Origin: Prolixibacteraceae bacterium
GTDB lineage: Bacteria > Bacteroidota > Bacteroidia > Bacteroidales > Prolixibacteraceae
DNA length: 33,658 nt
Assembly: GCA_016930735.1 (NCBI GenBank)
Contig: JAFGGF010000122.1
Span: 1 to 33,658, forward strand
Reading direction: 5' to 3'
Shown here: positions 9,778 through 19,295 of the stretch, piece by piece
Layout: every line of letters begins with the position of its first letter
How positions within the stretch are numbered: the first letter of the stretch is position 1
Translations under genes and position numbers: made by a program
Notes under the pieces: model-generated
Database searches by the model: none
What the model was told of the DNA's origin: nothing
What the model saw: only the letters and a program-made list of their open reading frames with translations

Positions 9778-9814
9778 CAATAGATAGTCTCATCAATAAA
9801 AGGCAGCAACTTAT

Positions 9815-9850
9815 CCTTTGCCGCCCCTTTTTAAGGGACGGACAAAAGAA
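9815..9850. repeat. Second imperfect hairpin (CCTTTGCCGCCCCTT-TTT-AAGGGACGGACAAAAG)
   Basis: 9-bp core arms (CCGCCCCTT/AAGGGACGG, one mismatch), extended outward across a 1-nt bulge. It lies just past the 3' end of the Mo-hydroxylase operon, so it may act as a terminator. Confidence 0.4.
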
Positions 9851-9878
9851 CACACAATAAAAATCAGGAGATCAACCC

Positions 9879-12032
9879 TTAATCCTTCTTCAACGCTTTC
9901 AGCACTCTTTCCGGTGTCATAGCCATTTCAAACAGCCTGGCTTTTGTGGCATCGTAAATGGCATTGGATATTACTGCCCCCATGCATATAATAGCAGGTT
10001 CTCCTCCACCTTGAGGGGGTTCATTCCTTTGAAGGATTTTAGTATGAATTTCAGGAATCCATGAAAATCTTGGAATTTCATATGTGTCGAAATTTGATGT
10101 TTTAACTTTTCCTCCATCAAATTCAACAATCTCTTTCAATGCATAACCCAAACCCATATTTATACAACCTTCCATTTGAATGGTTGATCCCTGCGGATTT
10201 ACGCAGAAGCCCATTTCCTGTGCACACCAGATTTTCAACACTTTAACTTCTCCAGTTTGTTTGTTCACTTCAACCTGTATGATGTGTGCCACATAAGTTC
10301 CGGCATCAGAACCTATAGCCACTCCAAAACCTCTTCCTCTTGGTGATTTTGCCGGTTTCCAGTCAGCCATCTCTGCAACAGCTTCCAGTACGTCAATAGC
10401 CCTTTTATCGGTAAGATTTTTAAGCCTGAATTCAACAGGATCGATTCCGGCTTTGGCAGCCATTATATCAACCTGAACCTCTCGGGCAAAGACGTTTGTA
10501 CTGTTGCCCGGTGCTCTCCATGCTCCGGTTCCAAACGGATGGATCCCCGGAGCAGTCCAACCTCTGCCATACACTGTCCGTTTCTGATGCGGAACATCAT
10601 ACATGGTTTCAGCGCCCCGGTCGCCGGCATAATAAACATGATAATCCCAAAAAGTTATTTTCCCATTACTGTCAATGCCGGAATTCACTTTTACAATAGC
10701 TGCCGGACGGAACTCATCAAAGAAAAATTCCTCCTTCCGGTTCCAGTCAACCATGACAGGCTTTTTTGTGAGCTTAGCCAGCAATGCAGCTTCAATTGCC
10801 TGCTGATGTGCAGACTTTCCTCCAAAACCACCTCCCAGAAAAGGAGGTTGCACCCTCACTTTTTCCTCTTCCATTCCAAGTGCACGGGCAATGTTGCTTT
10901 TTGCCGGGAAAGGAGTTTGTGTTCCTGCCCTGACAATCATTTTATCGCCTTCCATATAAGCCAGGGCTGTATGTGGTTCCATTGGTGAATGTGCTACATA
11001 TCCGTCATGATATTCATTTTCAAACACCACAAAAGACTGTCCTTTTCCTGTTGAAAGATCACCCTCGTTTATATTGCTGTTTCCATCCGGAGCATTTTTC
11101 AGCAGGTAATTAAACATGTTATCATTACGGATATCTTTTTCTTCTTCGATTGAAAATTTTGCCTTAAATAAACTTCGTGCTTTCCCTGCCATTTCAGAAT
11201 CTTCATGCAAAGCAGCCACCAGGTCTCCATCCCTTACAACCTGCACTCCCTCAACCTTTTCCGCTTCCGAAGTATCAACCGAAACCAAACTTGCAGCATG
11301 TGAAGGCGGACGCAAAATTCGGGCATAAACCATTCCGGGCATTCGTATATCGCCGGAATAAAGGGCTTTCCCGGTTACTTTATCCAAAGCATCCTGATGA
11401 AATTTTGGAGTTCCCATCACTTTCAATTCAGAATAATCTTTCAGTGCAGGTTTTTGCTCCATGTGCCGTTCGATCTTCTTCCCTTTGGCAAGTTCCTGAT
11501 ATGTAACTTTCTTTTTACTGTTATTTTTAATAAATATCACTCCGTCCTTTACAGAAAGCTGGTCAACCGGGATACCAAGTTTTTCGGAACCAAGCTCTAA
11601 TAAAACAGCTCTTGCTTCGGCGGCGGCAGCCCTGAGTGTAGGACCTAAAATCCGCACCGACATCGATCCGAAGGTTCCCATATCCCAGGGGCATAAATCA
11701 GTATCGCCTAAAACCATTTCTACTTTTTCATAAGCCACATCAAGTTCGTCGGCAACCATCTGAGGAAAGGAAGTAATGGCTCCCTGCCCCATATCGATTT
11801 TACCTACAAAGCAGGTAATTTTGCCATCTTCTTTAATCCTGACAAAAGCATTAAAATCGTCAGACACTCCTCCCCTTCCATACTGATCGCCATCAGCAGC
11901 TAATAAATCCAGAGCTTTTCCTACACTGAAGAAGACATAAATTCCGCCTCCCATCCACTTAAAAAAGTCTCTTCGTTTTACTCCGGGGACATGTGTTTTC
12001 AGATATTCTTTATAATCTTTTAATTCATCCAT
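9879..12032 (-). CDS. Xanthine dehydrogenase/aldehyde oxidase-family Mo-binding subunit (IorB-like), Tat-type N-terminus (paralogue 2)
   Basis: VKRRDFFKWMGGG twin-arginine motif; GKIDMGQGAITSFPQMVADEL, GGGFGGKSAHQQA, GTGAWRAPGNS and QGGGEPAIICMGAV molybdopterin/active-site motifs. Confidence 0.9.
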   Translation of the reverse strand: MDELKDYKEYLKTHVPGVKRRDFFKWMGGGIYVFFSVGKALDLLAADGDQYGRGGVSDDFNAFVRIKEDGKITCFVGKIDMGQGAITSFPQMVADELDVAYEKVEMVLGDTDLCPWDMGTFGSMSVRILGPTLRAAAAEARAVLLELGSEKLGIPVDQLSVKDGVIFIKNNSKKKVTYQELAKGKKIERHMEQKPALKDYSELKVMGTPKFHQDALDKVTGKALYSGDIRMPGMVYARILRPPSHAASLVSVDTSEAEKVEGVQVVRDGDLVAALHEDSEMAGKARSLFKAKFSIEEEKDIRNDNMFNYLLKNAPDGNSNINEGDLSTGKGQSFVVFENEYHDGYVAHSPMEPHTALAYMEGDKMIVRAGTQTPFPAKSNIARALGMEEEKVRVQPPFLGGGFGGKSAHQQAIEAALLAKLTKKPVMVDWNRKEEFFFDEFRPAAIVKVNSGIDSNGKITFWDYHVYYAGDRGAETMYDVPHQKRTVYGRGWTAPGIHPFGTGAWRAPGNSTNVFAREVQVDIMAAKAGIDPVEFRLKNLTDKRAIDVLEAVAEMADWKPAKSPRGRGFGVAIGSDAGTYVAHIIQVEVNKQTGEVKVLKIWCAQEMGFCVNPQGSTIQMEGCINMGLGYALKEIVEFDGGKVKTSNFDTYEIPRFSWIPEIHTKILQRNEPPQGGGEPAIICMGAVISNAIYDATKARLFEMAMTPERVLKALKKD

Positions 12033-12062
12033 GATTTCAATTTTTCGAAAATTAATACAGAA

Positions 12063-14210
12063 TTAAGCTAGCGCAGCTAAAACTCTTTCCGGTGTTACAG
12101 GCATTCTGAATACTCTTGCGCCACACGCATCGAAAACAGCATTGGCAACAGCCGCCCCCATACAAATTATTGCCGGTTCGCCCCCTCCTTGTGGTGGCTG
12201 ATCCATCGCATCAGCTAAAACCGTTTCAATAGTTTCGGGTACCGTTGAAAAATGAGTTATCTGATAATCATCAAAATTTTTGGATTTAACCGTTTTCCAA
12301 TTAAATTCGACATCTTCGGAAAGGGTGTAACCCAGGCCCATGTTAACACATCCTTCAGCCTGAATAATTGTTCCCTGGGGATTTATAACCTGACCCATGT
12401 CCTGTCCAACCACAGCTCTTATAACCTGAACCTGACCCGAAGATTTATCAACTTTAACTTCAACCATAACGGTTACTAAAGTGCCCGCATCCTCACCAAC
12501 AGCAATTCCTTTTCCGTGTCCTTCGGGCAATTCCTTATTCCAGTCAAACGATTTTGCTGCTAATTGCAAAGAATTCAGAGCTCGTTGATTATTCATGTTT
12601 TTTAATCTGAATTCAAGCGGATCCATGTTAATTTTCGAAGCCATAATATCAATATGGGATTCACGGGCAAAGGTAGTTGAAGGATTTCCGGGGGCGCGCC
12701 ATGCTCCAGTGCCAAAAGGATGAACTTCCGGACCATCAGACACGGTGGTCTGATGATTGGGAATATCGTAAAACAATTCTGTTCCACGGTCCCCTGCACA
12801 AAAAATTTCAAAATTCCAGTAATTTAATTTACCTGTTTTATCCATTCCGGCGCCAACTTTAACCACAGCCGCGGGCCTGAACATGTCATACATAAATTCT
12901 TCCTGCCTGTTCCACATTAACTGTATGGGCGTACCTTCTTTTTTGATGGCAATACGAGCAGCTTCCCTTGCCTGTTGATCGTAAATTTTCCCTCCGAATC
13001 CACCGCCAATGTATATTTGTTTTATAAGAACATTTTCAAGCGGGATAGAATACCTTTCCGAAATTGCCTGACGGGTTCCAAAAGGAGTTTGTGAAGAAGC
13101 ATATATGGTCAGCTTTTCATTATTATAAACTGCTGTTGCGGCATGTGTTTCAATTGAAGCATGCGCCTTATATCCATCGTGATATTCTTCTTCAACTATA
13201 ATTGCCGATTCTTTTTTACCCTTTTTCAGGTCACCGCCTTTATATCGGACATTTGTATCGACAGCTGTTCTTTTTATGTGTTCAAAAATCGTTTCATCAT
13301 CAGCTTTGGCATCCGGAATTTTCCACTCAGCTTTTACCTTATCGGCTGCCAGCATTGCCGCTTCTGGATCGGAATGTAAAACAACAATAAAATCTTCTTC
13401 ACGAAAGATTTCCACTCCTTCCATGCTTTCTGCCTCCGATGTATCGGCAAAAATCAGAGTTGATCCGTGAGCAGGCGGCCTTACAATCCGGGCATACAAC
13501 ATCCCGTCAATCTTAACATCGGCTGTGTATTTTGCTACCCCTGTAACTTTTTCAACAGCATCTCTCCGAAAAAAAGGTTTTCCGATAACTTTAAATTCAC
13601 CCGGTTTTTTAAGAGGAATTTTCTCACCAAGGCCTTTTACAATTTTTTTACCTATTGTAAGCTTGGCATAACTGATATTTTTCTTCGGATTATTTATGCT
13701 GATAATTTTTCCGTCTTGCGCTTTTAATTCCGACACAGGAATTTGCAGTTTTTCAGAAGCCAGTTCTTTTAAAACTTCTCTGGCTTCGGCAGCGGCAGCC
13801 CTGATCAATGGATCGTGAAATCGTGTTGTCATCGACCCCCATGTTCCTGCATCATAAGGAACCAAACTGGTTTCACCCATGATCATATTTATGCTTTCAA
13901 AAGGCACTTCCAGTTCATCGGCTAAAATCTGGGAAAGCGAAGTATTAATTCCCTGCCCCATTTCTATTTTACCACTGTAACAATCAACAGTGCCATCTTC
14001 CTTTACCCGCAGATAGGCGTTAAATTCGGGGACATCGCCGGCTTCTTCCTCTTCTTTTTTCTGAAGGCATCCATTTACAACAGTGTAAGCGCTAAACGAA
14101 AAAACTATGATAATTCCACCACCCAGCTTTTTCAAAAAATCGCGGCGGTTAACTCCTGGTGGAGAGTTTACATCGCTGAAATAATATCTATTAATTTCTT
14201 CAGGTTTCAT
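12063..14210 (-). CDS. Xanthine dehydrogenase/aldehyde oxidase-family Mo-binding subunit (IorB-like), Tat-type N-terminus (paralogue 1)
   Basis: VNRRDFLKKLGGGIIIVFSF; GKIEMGQGINTSLSQILADEL, GGGFGGKIYDQQA, GTGAWRAPGNP and QGGGEPAIICMGAA motifs. Confidence 0.9.
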   Translation of the reverse strand: MKPEEINRYYFSDVNSPPGVNRRDFLKKLGGGIIIVFSFSAYTVVNGCLQKKEEEEAGDVPEFNAYLRVKEDGTVDCYSGKIEMGQGINTSLSQILADELEVPFESINMIMGETSLVPYDAGTWGSMTTRFHDPLIRAAAAEAREVLKELASEKLQIPVSELKAQDGKIISINNPKKNISYAKLTIGKKIVKGLGEKIPLKKPGEFKVIGKPFFRRDAVEKVTGVAKYTADVKIDGMLYARIVRPPAHGSTLIFADTSEAESMEGVEIFREEDFIVVLHSDPEAAMLAADKVKAEWKIPDAKADDETIFEHIKRTAVDTNVRYKGGDLKKGKKESAIIVEEEYHDGYKAHASIETHAATAVYNNEKLTIYASSQTPFGTRQAISERYSIPLENVLIKQIYIGGGFGGKIYDQQAREAARIAIKKEGTPIQLMWNRQEEFMYDMFRPAAVVKVGAGMDKTGKLNYWNFEIFCAGDRGTELFYDIPNHQTTVSDGPEVHPFGTGAWRAPGNPSTTFARESHIDIMASKINMDPLEFRLKNMNNQRALNSLQLAAKSFDWNKELPEGHGKGIAVGEDAGTLVTVMVEVKVDKSSGQVQVIRAVVGQDMGQVINPQGTIIQAEGCVNMGLGYTLSEDVEFNWKTVKSKNFDDYQITHFSTVPETIETVLADAMDQPPQGGGEPAIICMGAAVANAVFDACGARVFRMPVTPERVLAALA

Positions 14211-14212
14211 GG

Positions 14213-14689
14213 TTATTTCCCTCCATTTATTTCACCGGCAGCAGTTTGAATTGCGTCGATAATCCGGTTGTGGGCACCGCATCGGCATAGGTTGTCTTCC
14301 ATTCCCCAAATAATATCTTCCCTCGAAGGATTAGGATTTTGATTTAATAAACCAACAGCATTCATAATCATTCCGGGAGTGCAGTAACCACATTGTAATG
14401 CATCGTGTTCGACAAATGCCTTTTGAACAGGATGTAATACATCACCTTTTGCCAGCCCTTCAATTGTTACAACACTTTTACCAGCAACTTCTCCCATTTT
14501 TGTAGCACATGATCTGACTGCCTCGTTGTTGATCAAAACGGTGCAAGCTCCGCAGTAACCTTCTCCGCAACCGTATTTGGTGCCGGTCAGGTTAAAATAA
14601 GTCCTTAAAACCCACAGCAGAGTTTGCGACTTATCGAGCTCAACATTTACTTTTTTGCCGTTTAACTCAAATTCAATTTTTTCTTTCAT
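14213..14689 (-). CDS. 2Fe-2S ferredoxin-type subunit of molybdenum hydroxylase (IorA/CoxS-like)
   Basis: GTKYGCGEGYCGACTVLINNEAVRSC and LQCGYCTPGMIM...NLCRCGAHNRIIDAI cysteine motifs. Confidence 0.94.
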   Translation of the reverse strand: MKEKIEFELNGKKVNVELDKSQTLLWVLRTYFNLTGTKYGCGEGYCGACTVLINNEAVRSCATKMGEVAGKSVVTIEGLAKGDVLHPVQKAFVEHDALQCGYCTPGMIMNAVGLLNQNPNPSREDIIWGMEDNLCRCGAHNRIIDAIQTAAGEINGGK

Positions 14690-14696
14690 GATCAGT

Positions 14697-16322
14697 CTAT
14701 TTTATTGTTTTTTTATAATCTTCCGGTGTATCCAGGTCCCTTAGAATTTCTTCCGAATCAACCTCCAGTTCAACTATTTCGTCCGGATTAAGTTCCATTA
14801 ACTCTCTTAATCCTGTATTTCCTGTCAAATTATTAATTTCTTTTCTGAATTTTAAATCAATCAGAACAGGATGGCCTCTTTGGCCCAGAAAGACAGGGAT
14901 AATTATCCCTCTTTGTTTTTTGTGATATTCCTTAATCAAACTATTTATTACCGATGTTTGTATCATTGGCTGGTCGCCAAGCATAACAATTACTGCATTT
15001 ACTTTAGCAGGAATCGCATTAATTCCGCATAATACAGATGAAAACATTCCTTTTTGATATTCTTTGTTTTCTACGCATTGAATTTGATATAGTTTTATCC
15101 GGGTTTCAACATTTTCACTATGGCTGCCGGTTACAACCAGCACCTTATCTGCTTCCGAATCCTTTGCTTTTCCAACAACAGTTTCTATAATGGTTTTTCC
15201 ATCATAAGGCATTAACAGTTTCTGTTGTTTCATACGTTTTGATTCGCCGGCAGCCAAAACCATACACCAAATCTCTTTCCGTGGTTTTTGATTTTTAAAA
15301 CAAATAAGCTGCGCAACAATGCTCACTGCTATTTCTTTTACTGTAACTGAATTTATATCAAGACCAACCGGAGCATACACTTTATTAAATTCCGAGTCAG
15401 TACAGGTCCCACTTGAAATCATATTTTCACGTATCAGGGCTATTTTTCGTTTACTGCCAATCATTCCAATGTAACCAGCCTCTGATTTAATACAACCCTG
15501 CAATGCTGCTGCATCTTCTCGGTGCCCTTGTGTTACAATTACTATAAACGAGCCCAAAGTAACTGGTACTTTTTCAAAACAGGTTTCAAAGTCGGATACA
15601 ACAATACCACCTGCATCGGGGAAACGTTCTTTTGTTGCAAGTTCAGGACGGTTATCAATAACTGTAACATTAAATCCTGAAAAAGCCGCAAGGTGACACA
15701 ATGCTTTCCCCACATGCCCGGCTCCGACAATAATCAAATGTGGTTCAGGATAAACCGGCTCAACAAAAAGTACCCGGCTTTTTTCCTGGTTTTCTATAAT
15801 TCCCGGTTTTTTTTGCTGAAGTATTTGTGCCATCTCTTCACATCCCAATCCATATTCAGCATAAAAATCACAAGGGATTTTTTCACCTTCAGAAAACCAA
15901 CTGCGATTAACAATAACACCACCTTCAAACAGATTAATTTGTGTAATGAGAATACCCTGTTTATGATTTTCAAGGGATTTTTTCAGTTGCAAAAAAGCAT
16001 CCAGATTCCTGGCCGGATCGGCATCAAGAAGAAATACAGCTGAACCTCCACAGATAGCTCCGGTTTTATCGTTGATTGAAGCATTGAGTTCAAACTCCTG
16101 GTACATATTGGTTTTAGTGTGAGCAACTTTCAGGGCAAGTTTTTGTGCTTCTGCCTCAAGAACTCCACCCCCCATGGTTCCCGATTTTAATCCTTCCGAA
16201 CTGAAAATTGCTGAAGAACCAGGTACCTGAGGTGTTGAACCTTTGGTTTTTATTAAAGTACCTAAAACCACATTTTTGCCTGATCCAATTTCAGCAACTA
16301 TTTTCAGGTAGATATTATTCAT
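14697..16322 (-). CDS. XdhC-family chaperone fused to a MocA-like molybdenum cofactor cytidylyltransferase
   Basis: N-terminal XdhC/CoxI (TLIKTKGSTPQVPGSSAIF...GTMGGGVLEAEA), Rossmann XdhC_C (PHLIIVGAGHVGKALCHLAAFSGFNVTVIDNRPE), then MocA/MobA-like nucleotidyltransferase (WCMVLAAGESKRMKQQKLLMPYDGKTIIE...VMLGDQPMI...GQRGHPVLI). Confidence 0.9.
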   Translation of the reverse strand: MNNIYLKIVAEIGSGKNVVLGTLIKTKGSTPQVPGSSAIFSSEGLKSGTMGGGVLEAEAQKLALKVAHTKTNMYQEFELNASINDKTGAICGGSAVFLLDADPARNLDAFLQLKKSLENHKQGILITQINLFEGGVIVNRSWFSEGEKIPCDFYAEYGLGCEEMAQILQQKKPGIIENQEKSRVLFVEPVYPEPHLIIVGAGHVGKALCHLAAFSGFNVTVIDNRPELATKERFPDAGGIVVSDFETCFEKVPVTLGSFIVIVTQGHREDAAALQGCIKSEAGYIGMIGSKRKIALIRENMISSGTCTDSEFNKVYAPVGLDINSVTVKEIAVSIVAQLICFKNQKPRKEIWCMVLAAGESKRMKQQKLLMPYDGKTIIETVVGKAKDSEADKVLVVTGSHSENVETRIKLYQIQCVENKEYQKGMFSSVLCGINAIPAKVNAVIVMLGDQPMIQTSVINSLIKEYHKKQRGIIIPVFLGQRGHPVLIDLKFRKEINNLTGNTGLRELMELNPDEIVELEVDSEEILRDLDTPEDYKKTIK

Positions 16323-16409
16323 TTTAATATAGTTACAAAAATATTTTTCTGATTAGCCATTCTAAATTAAAAATTTATTGAATGTTAATCAATAAAAAGA
16401 GGTTTATAA

Positions 16410-16437
16410 AAAAAACTTCCAAATACAAGGAAGCTTT
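16410..16437 (-). terminator. Putative intrinsic terminator of the metal-uptake operon
   Basis: Minus-strand AAAGCTTCC-TTGTATTT-GGAAGTTTT: 9-bp stem including one G.U pair, then a T tract. It sits between the metal operon and the XdhC-MocA gene. Confidence 0.6.
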
Positions 16438-16507
16438 AATTAATTATTTTATAAAATCAGAAAGTAATTTAAATAAGAATGTTTCAGCAGTTGGTTTTAA
16501 ACATTGG

Positions 16508-17371
16508 TTAATTATCTGAAATTTGCTTCCGGAAGATTTTTTTGAAAATCAGGGATAACATCAATACTACTCCCAGAAATAAAATAATTACAGGCGAACT
16601 GGGCACGTCCAGTTGCCATGAAAAGTACAATCCAAGGATAGTCACAACTGCACCAACCCCTAGCCCGATAAAAATCCGGGAGGACCAATGATTTGCATAA
16701 AGCGACGAAATAGAAGCAGGTATAATCAGGAACGCAAAAACCGTAAGGATTCCACCAACGCTAACAGCCTGGACAATAACCAATCCGAATGAAAAATAAA
16801 AAAGGAAGTCCCATAACCCTTTGTTTTTTACACCAGTGTCCGCTTTATGGTAATTATCAGTCAGTTTAAAAAACTTCTTCCTGAAAATAAAATGAAACGC
16901 GCCAACCAGGCTAATCACAATTGCAAGGATAGTAACCTCATGCCAACCAACCCAGAGAATTGCTCCGGTTAACATATCGTGAATATGGACATCGCCACCG
17001 GCGCTTTTATCAAGGATTATCACCGCAGCAGTAGTAGCAACAGCATAAGCGATCCCGATTAATGCTTCAAGCGGGATTTTTATTTTTTTGTTCTTTAACA
17101 AGGAAAACACAAGAGCTGCCAGTGCACAAAATATAAAAGAAAAAGTAAAAGTAAACCAGGGTTGCCCCTCATGACCATGCCCGGCAAGTGAATTTTCATT
17201 TGACTGATGAATTACCTCTGCAATAACTCCTCCAAGTGCCGCTATCTGAGCCAGAGCAATATCAATAAATATAATTTCCCTTTTCAAAACATGTATCCCA
17301 AAATACACATTAATACTAATCAACAGGATACAGGCAATAAAAGGTATGAACATAAATTCAAGTATTTCCAT
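16508..17371 (-). CDS. Metal (zinc/manganese-type) ABC transporter permease with a His-containing loop
   Basis: ABC-3 family permease: ILLISINVYFGIHVLKREIIFIDIALAQIAALGGVIAEVIHQ. SLAGHGHEGQPW insertion. Confidence 0.88.
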   Translation of the reverse strand: MEILEFMFIPFIACILLISINVYFGIHVLKREIIFIDIALAQIAALGGVIAEVIHQSNENSLAGHGHEGQPWFTFTFSFIFCALAALVFSLLKNKKIKIPLEALIGIAYAVATTAAVIILDKSAGGDVHIHDMLTGAILWVGWHEVTILAIVISLVGAFHFIFRKKFFKLTDNYHKADTGVKNKGLWDFLFYFSFGLVIVQAVSVGGILTVFAFLIIPASISSLYANHWSSRIFIGLGVGAVVTILGLYFSWQLDVPSSPVIILFLGVVLMLSLIFKKIFRKQISDN

Positions 17372-17377
17372 AAGGCA

Positions 17378-18214
17378 TCAGGATTTTAGGGTTTGTTTTC
17401 TGAATAATTTTACAAAAGCCAGGATAAAAACACTGATACCCAGCAGGCACACAATTGCAGGTCCATTCGATATATTAAAAACATACGAAATGTAAATCCC
17501 GAGAACCGATCCAACAACACCAATCACCCAGCTTCCGATAAACCTCTTTTTCCAGTTCGATGTAAAAAGGGTAATTGCAGCTGTTGGGGCTACAAGTAAA
17601 ATAAAAACCAGGAAGATCCCTGCAATAGGTACAGCCTTTACAATTACAATCCCGAAAGTAATGTAAAACACCAGTTCAAACATTCGGGTTTTTTGTATGG
17701 AAAATGGCAAACTGCCATTTCTGTTTGAATCAGAAATACCTTTGAATTGTTTCCTGAAATAAATATGTATTATACCTATTAAAGCAAAAAGTAGCGCACA
17801 ATAAATCACCTGTTTCCAGGTAACCCAGAGTATGTTTCCTGTAATGGTTTTTGTAATATAGTTTGACCCACCAGGGATTTTTTCAACCAACAGCAATGCC
17901 AGCCCCAGCCCAAGGCAATATATAATACCGATAATAGCTTCCTGTGAAATCTTCTGCTTTTGGAATTTAGTCAGTGCAAAAAAAGAAATCACAATTAACG
18001 TAAAAACATAAGAAGATATTTCAACAGAAACAGAATCTTCAGCAAAACCAAGCAAAAGGCCGATCATTGTTCCGAGAGCTGCAATTTGTGCAACCGCAAT
18101 GTCAATAAAAATAATGCCTCGCGAAAGGATATGGTTCCCGAAATATCCAAGGATTCCTGCCAGAAGAATGCTGCCCGCAATAGGAGCCGATAAAAAAATC
18201 AGATTATCAAGCAT
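17378..18214 (-). CDS. Metal ABC transporter permease (ABC-3 family)
   Basis: SILLAGILGYFGNHILSRGIIFIDIAVAQIAALGTMIGLLLG; multi-TM; paralogous to the neighbouring permease. Confidence 0.88.
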   Translation of the reverse strand: MLDNLIFLSAPIAGSILLAGILGYFGNHILSRGIIFIDIAVAQIAALGTMIGLLLGFAEDSVSVEISSYVFTLIVISFFALTKFQKQKISQEAIIGIIYCLGLGLALLLVEKIPGGSNYITKTITGNILWVTWKQVIYCALLFALIGIIHIYFRKQFKGISDSNRNGSLPFSIQKTRMFELVFYITFGIVIVKAVPIAGIFLVFILLVAPTAAITLFTSNWKKRFIGSWVIGVVGSVLGIYISYVFNISNGPAIVCLLGISVFILAFVKLFRKQTLKS

Positions 18215-18219
18215 AATTT

Positions 18220-19269
18220 TTATTTAAGTGATTCATTAATCCTGTCAATCCAGAAATCAACCAGTTGAAAATTGTCTTCCACTTCCTCAGTGCCTGCAAC
18301 AAACAACGGCAGCGACAAGGCTTTCACCCCTGTTTTTTCTTCAATCATTTCCGATGATTTTTTTTCGAAATAACTGGCAACCAGCATTAACTCTATGTTT
18401 TGGTCTTTTACAAGATTTACAATATCCTGAACGTGTTTTGCTGAAGGTGGTATTCCCGGTTTAGGCTCGATGTATCCGATAATAATCAGCCCGAATGTAT
18501 CGCTGAAATATGCCCAGTTTTTATGGTATGCAATTACTTTTTTATCTCTGAAAGGCATGGCTTTTTTTAACCATCCCCCAAGTTTTTCCTTCAGTTTCAC
18601 TCCCTCGTAGTCTCTCTCAAGAAAAGGAAACAATGTTTTATTTTCAAGTAATTTACAAAGTGTTTCTCCGCCAAACATATCAACCAACTCGTTGCCGAAC
18701 AGAGCCCGGTCAACTTTATCACAGAACGCATCGCAATTTTGTTCATAGAACGATGAATTTTCCGGGTCAACTTTCATTAATCCTATTGTAATGTTATGAG
18801 CAATGACTTTCCAGTTTAACGGACCGGTATTTATATGCGGATTCCCCATCAAATGCACATCGCCTTCGGTACGGTCTGCTTTATCAACTTTCTGAAGAAT
18901 ATTAATCCCATCCGATACGGAAACAAAACCAACTGCTCCGTCCATAATTTTTTTATTCCTGGCTTTATCAAGCAGAGTCGATGACCAAACCTCCAGGTCC
19001 ATCCCGGTAGTAATCCACATATCGGCACTTTTAAGCATCATGGCAAAACTCGGTTTTGGGGGCACAAAATGCGGGTCTTGTTCACCTGAGGCAATAAAAC
19101 TGACTTCTCCTTTATCTTTAACAATTGCCTGTACAATCGTTGCATAGTCGGAAAAGGAACAAACAATGTTTAATTTTTCTTCACCTGAATCCGAAAAACT
19201 TTTATTTGAATCACTCGCCTGTAAGCCAGTGCTGAATGCAATTAAAATAATTAACATTAACTTTTTCAT
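18220..19269 (-). CDS. Metal ABC transporter substrate-binding protein (ZnuA/TroA-like, cluster A-I)
   Basis: Signal peptide; LNIVCSFSDYATIVQAIVKDKGEVSFIASGEQDPHFVPPKPSFAMMLKSADMWITTGMDLEVW; GNPHIN; AYHKNWAYFSDTFGL; EPKPGIPPSAKHV. Confidence 0.9.
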   Translation of the reverse strand: MKKLMLIILIAFSTGLQASDSNKSFSDSGEEKLNIVCSFSDYATIVQAIVKDKGEVSFIASGEQDPHFVPPKPSFAMMLKSADMWITTGMDLEVWSSTLLDKARNKKIMDGAVGFVSVSDGINILQKVDKADRTEGDVHLMGNPHINTGPLNWKVIAHNITIGLMKVDPENSSFYEQNCDAFCDKVDRALFGNELVDMFGGETLCKLLENKTLFPFLERDYEGVKLKEKLGGWLKKAMPFRDKKVIAYHKNWAYFSDTFGLIIIGYIEPKPGIPPSAKHVQDIVNLVKDQNIELMLVASYFEKKSSEMIEEKTGVKALSLPLFVAGTEEVEDNFQLVDFWIDRINESLK

Positions 19270-19295
19270 ACTCTTATTTTTTACTTTTTTGAATT

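Noticed and set aside
10496-11600. Several plus-strand ORFs of 67-149 aa inside the Mo-hydroxylase genes
   Set aside because: Antisense shadows of well-supported coding sequence, with biased composition and no domain signal.
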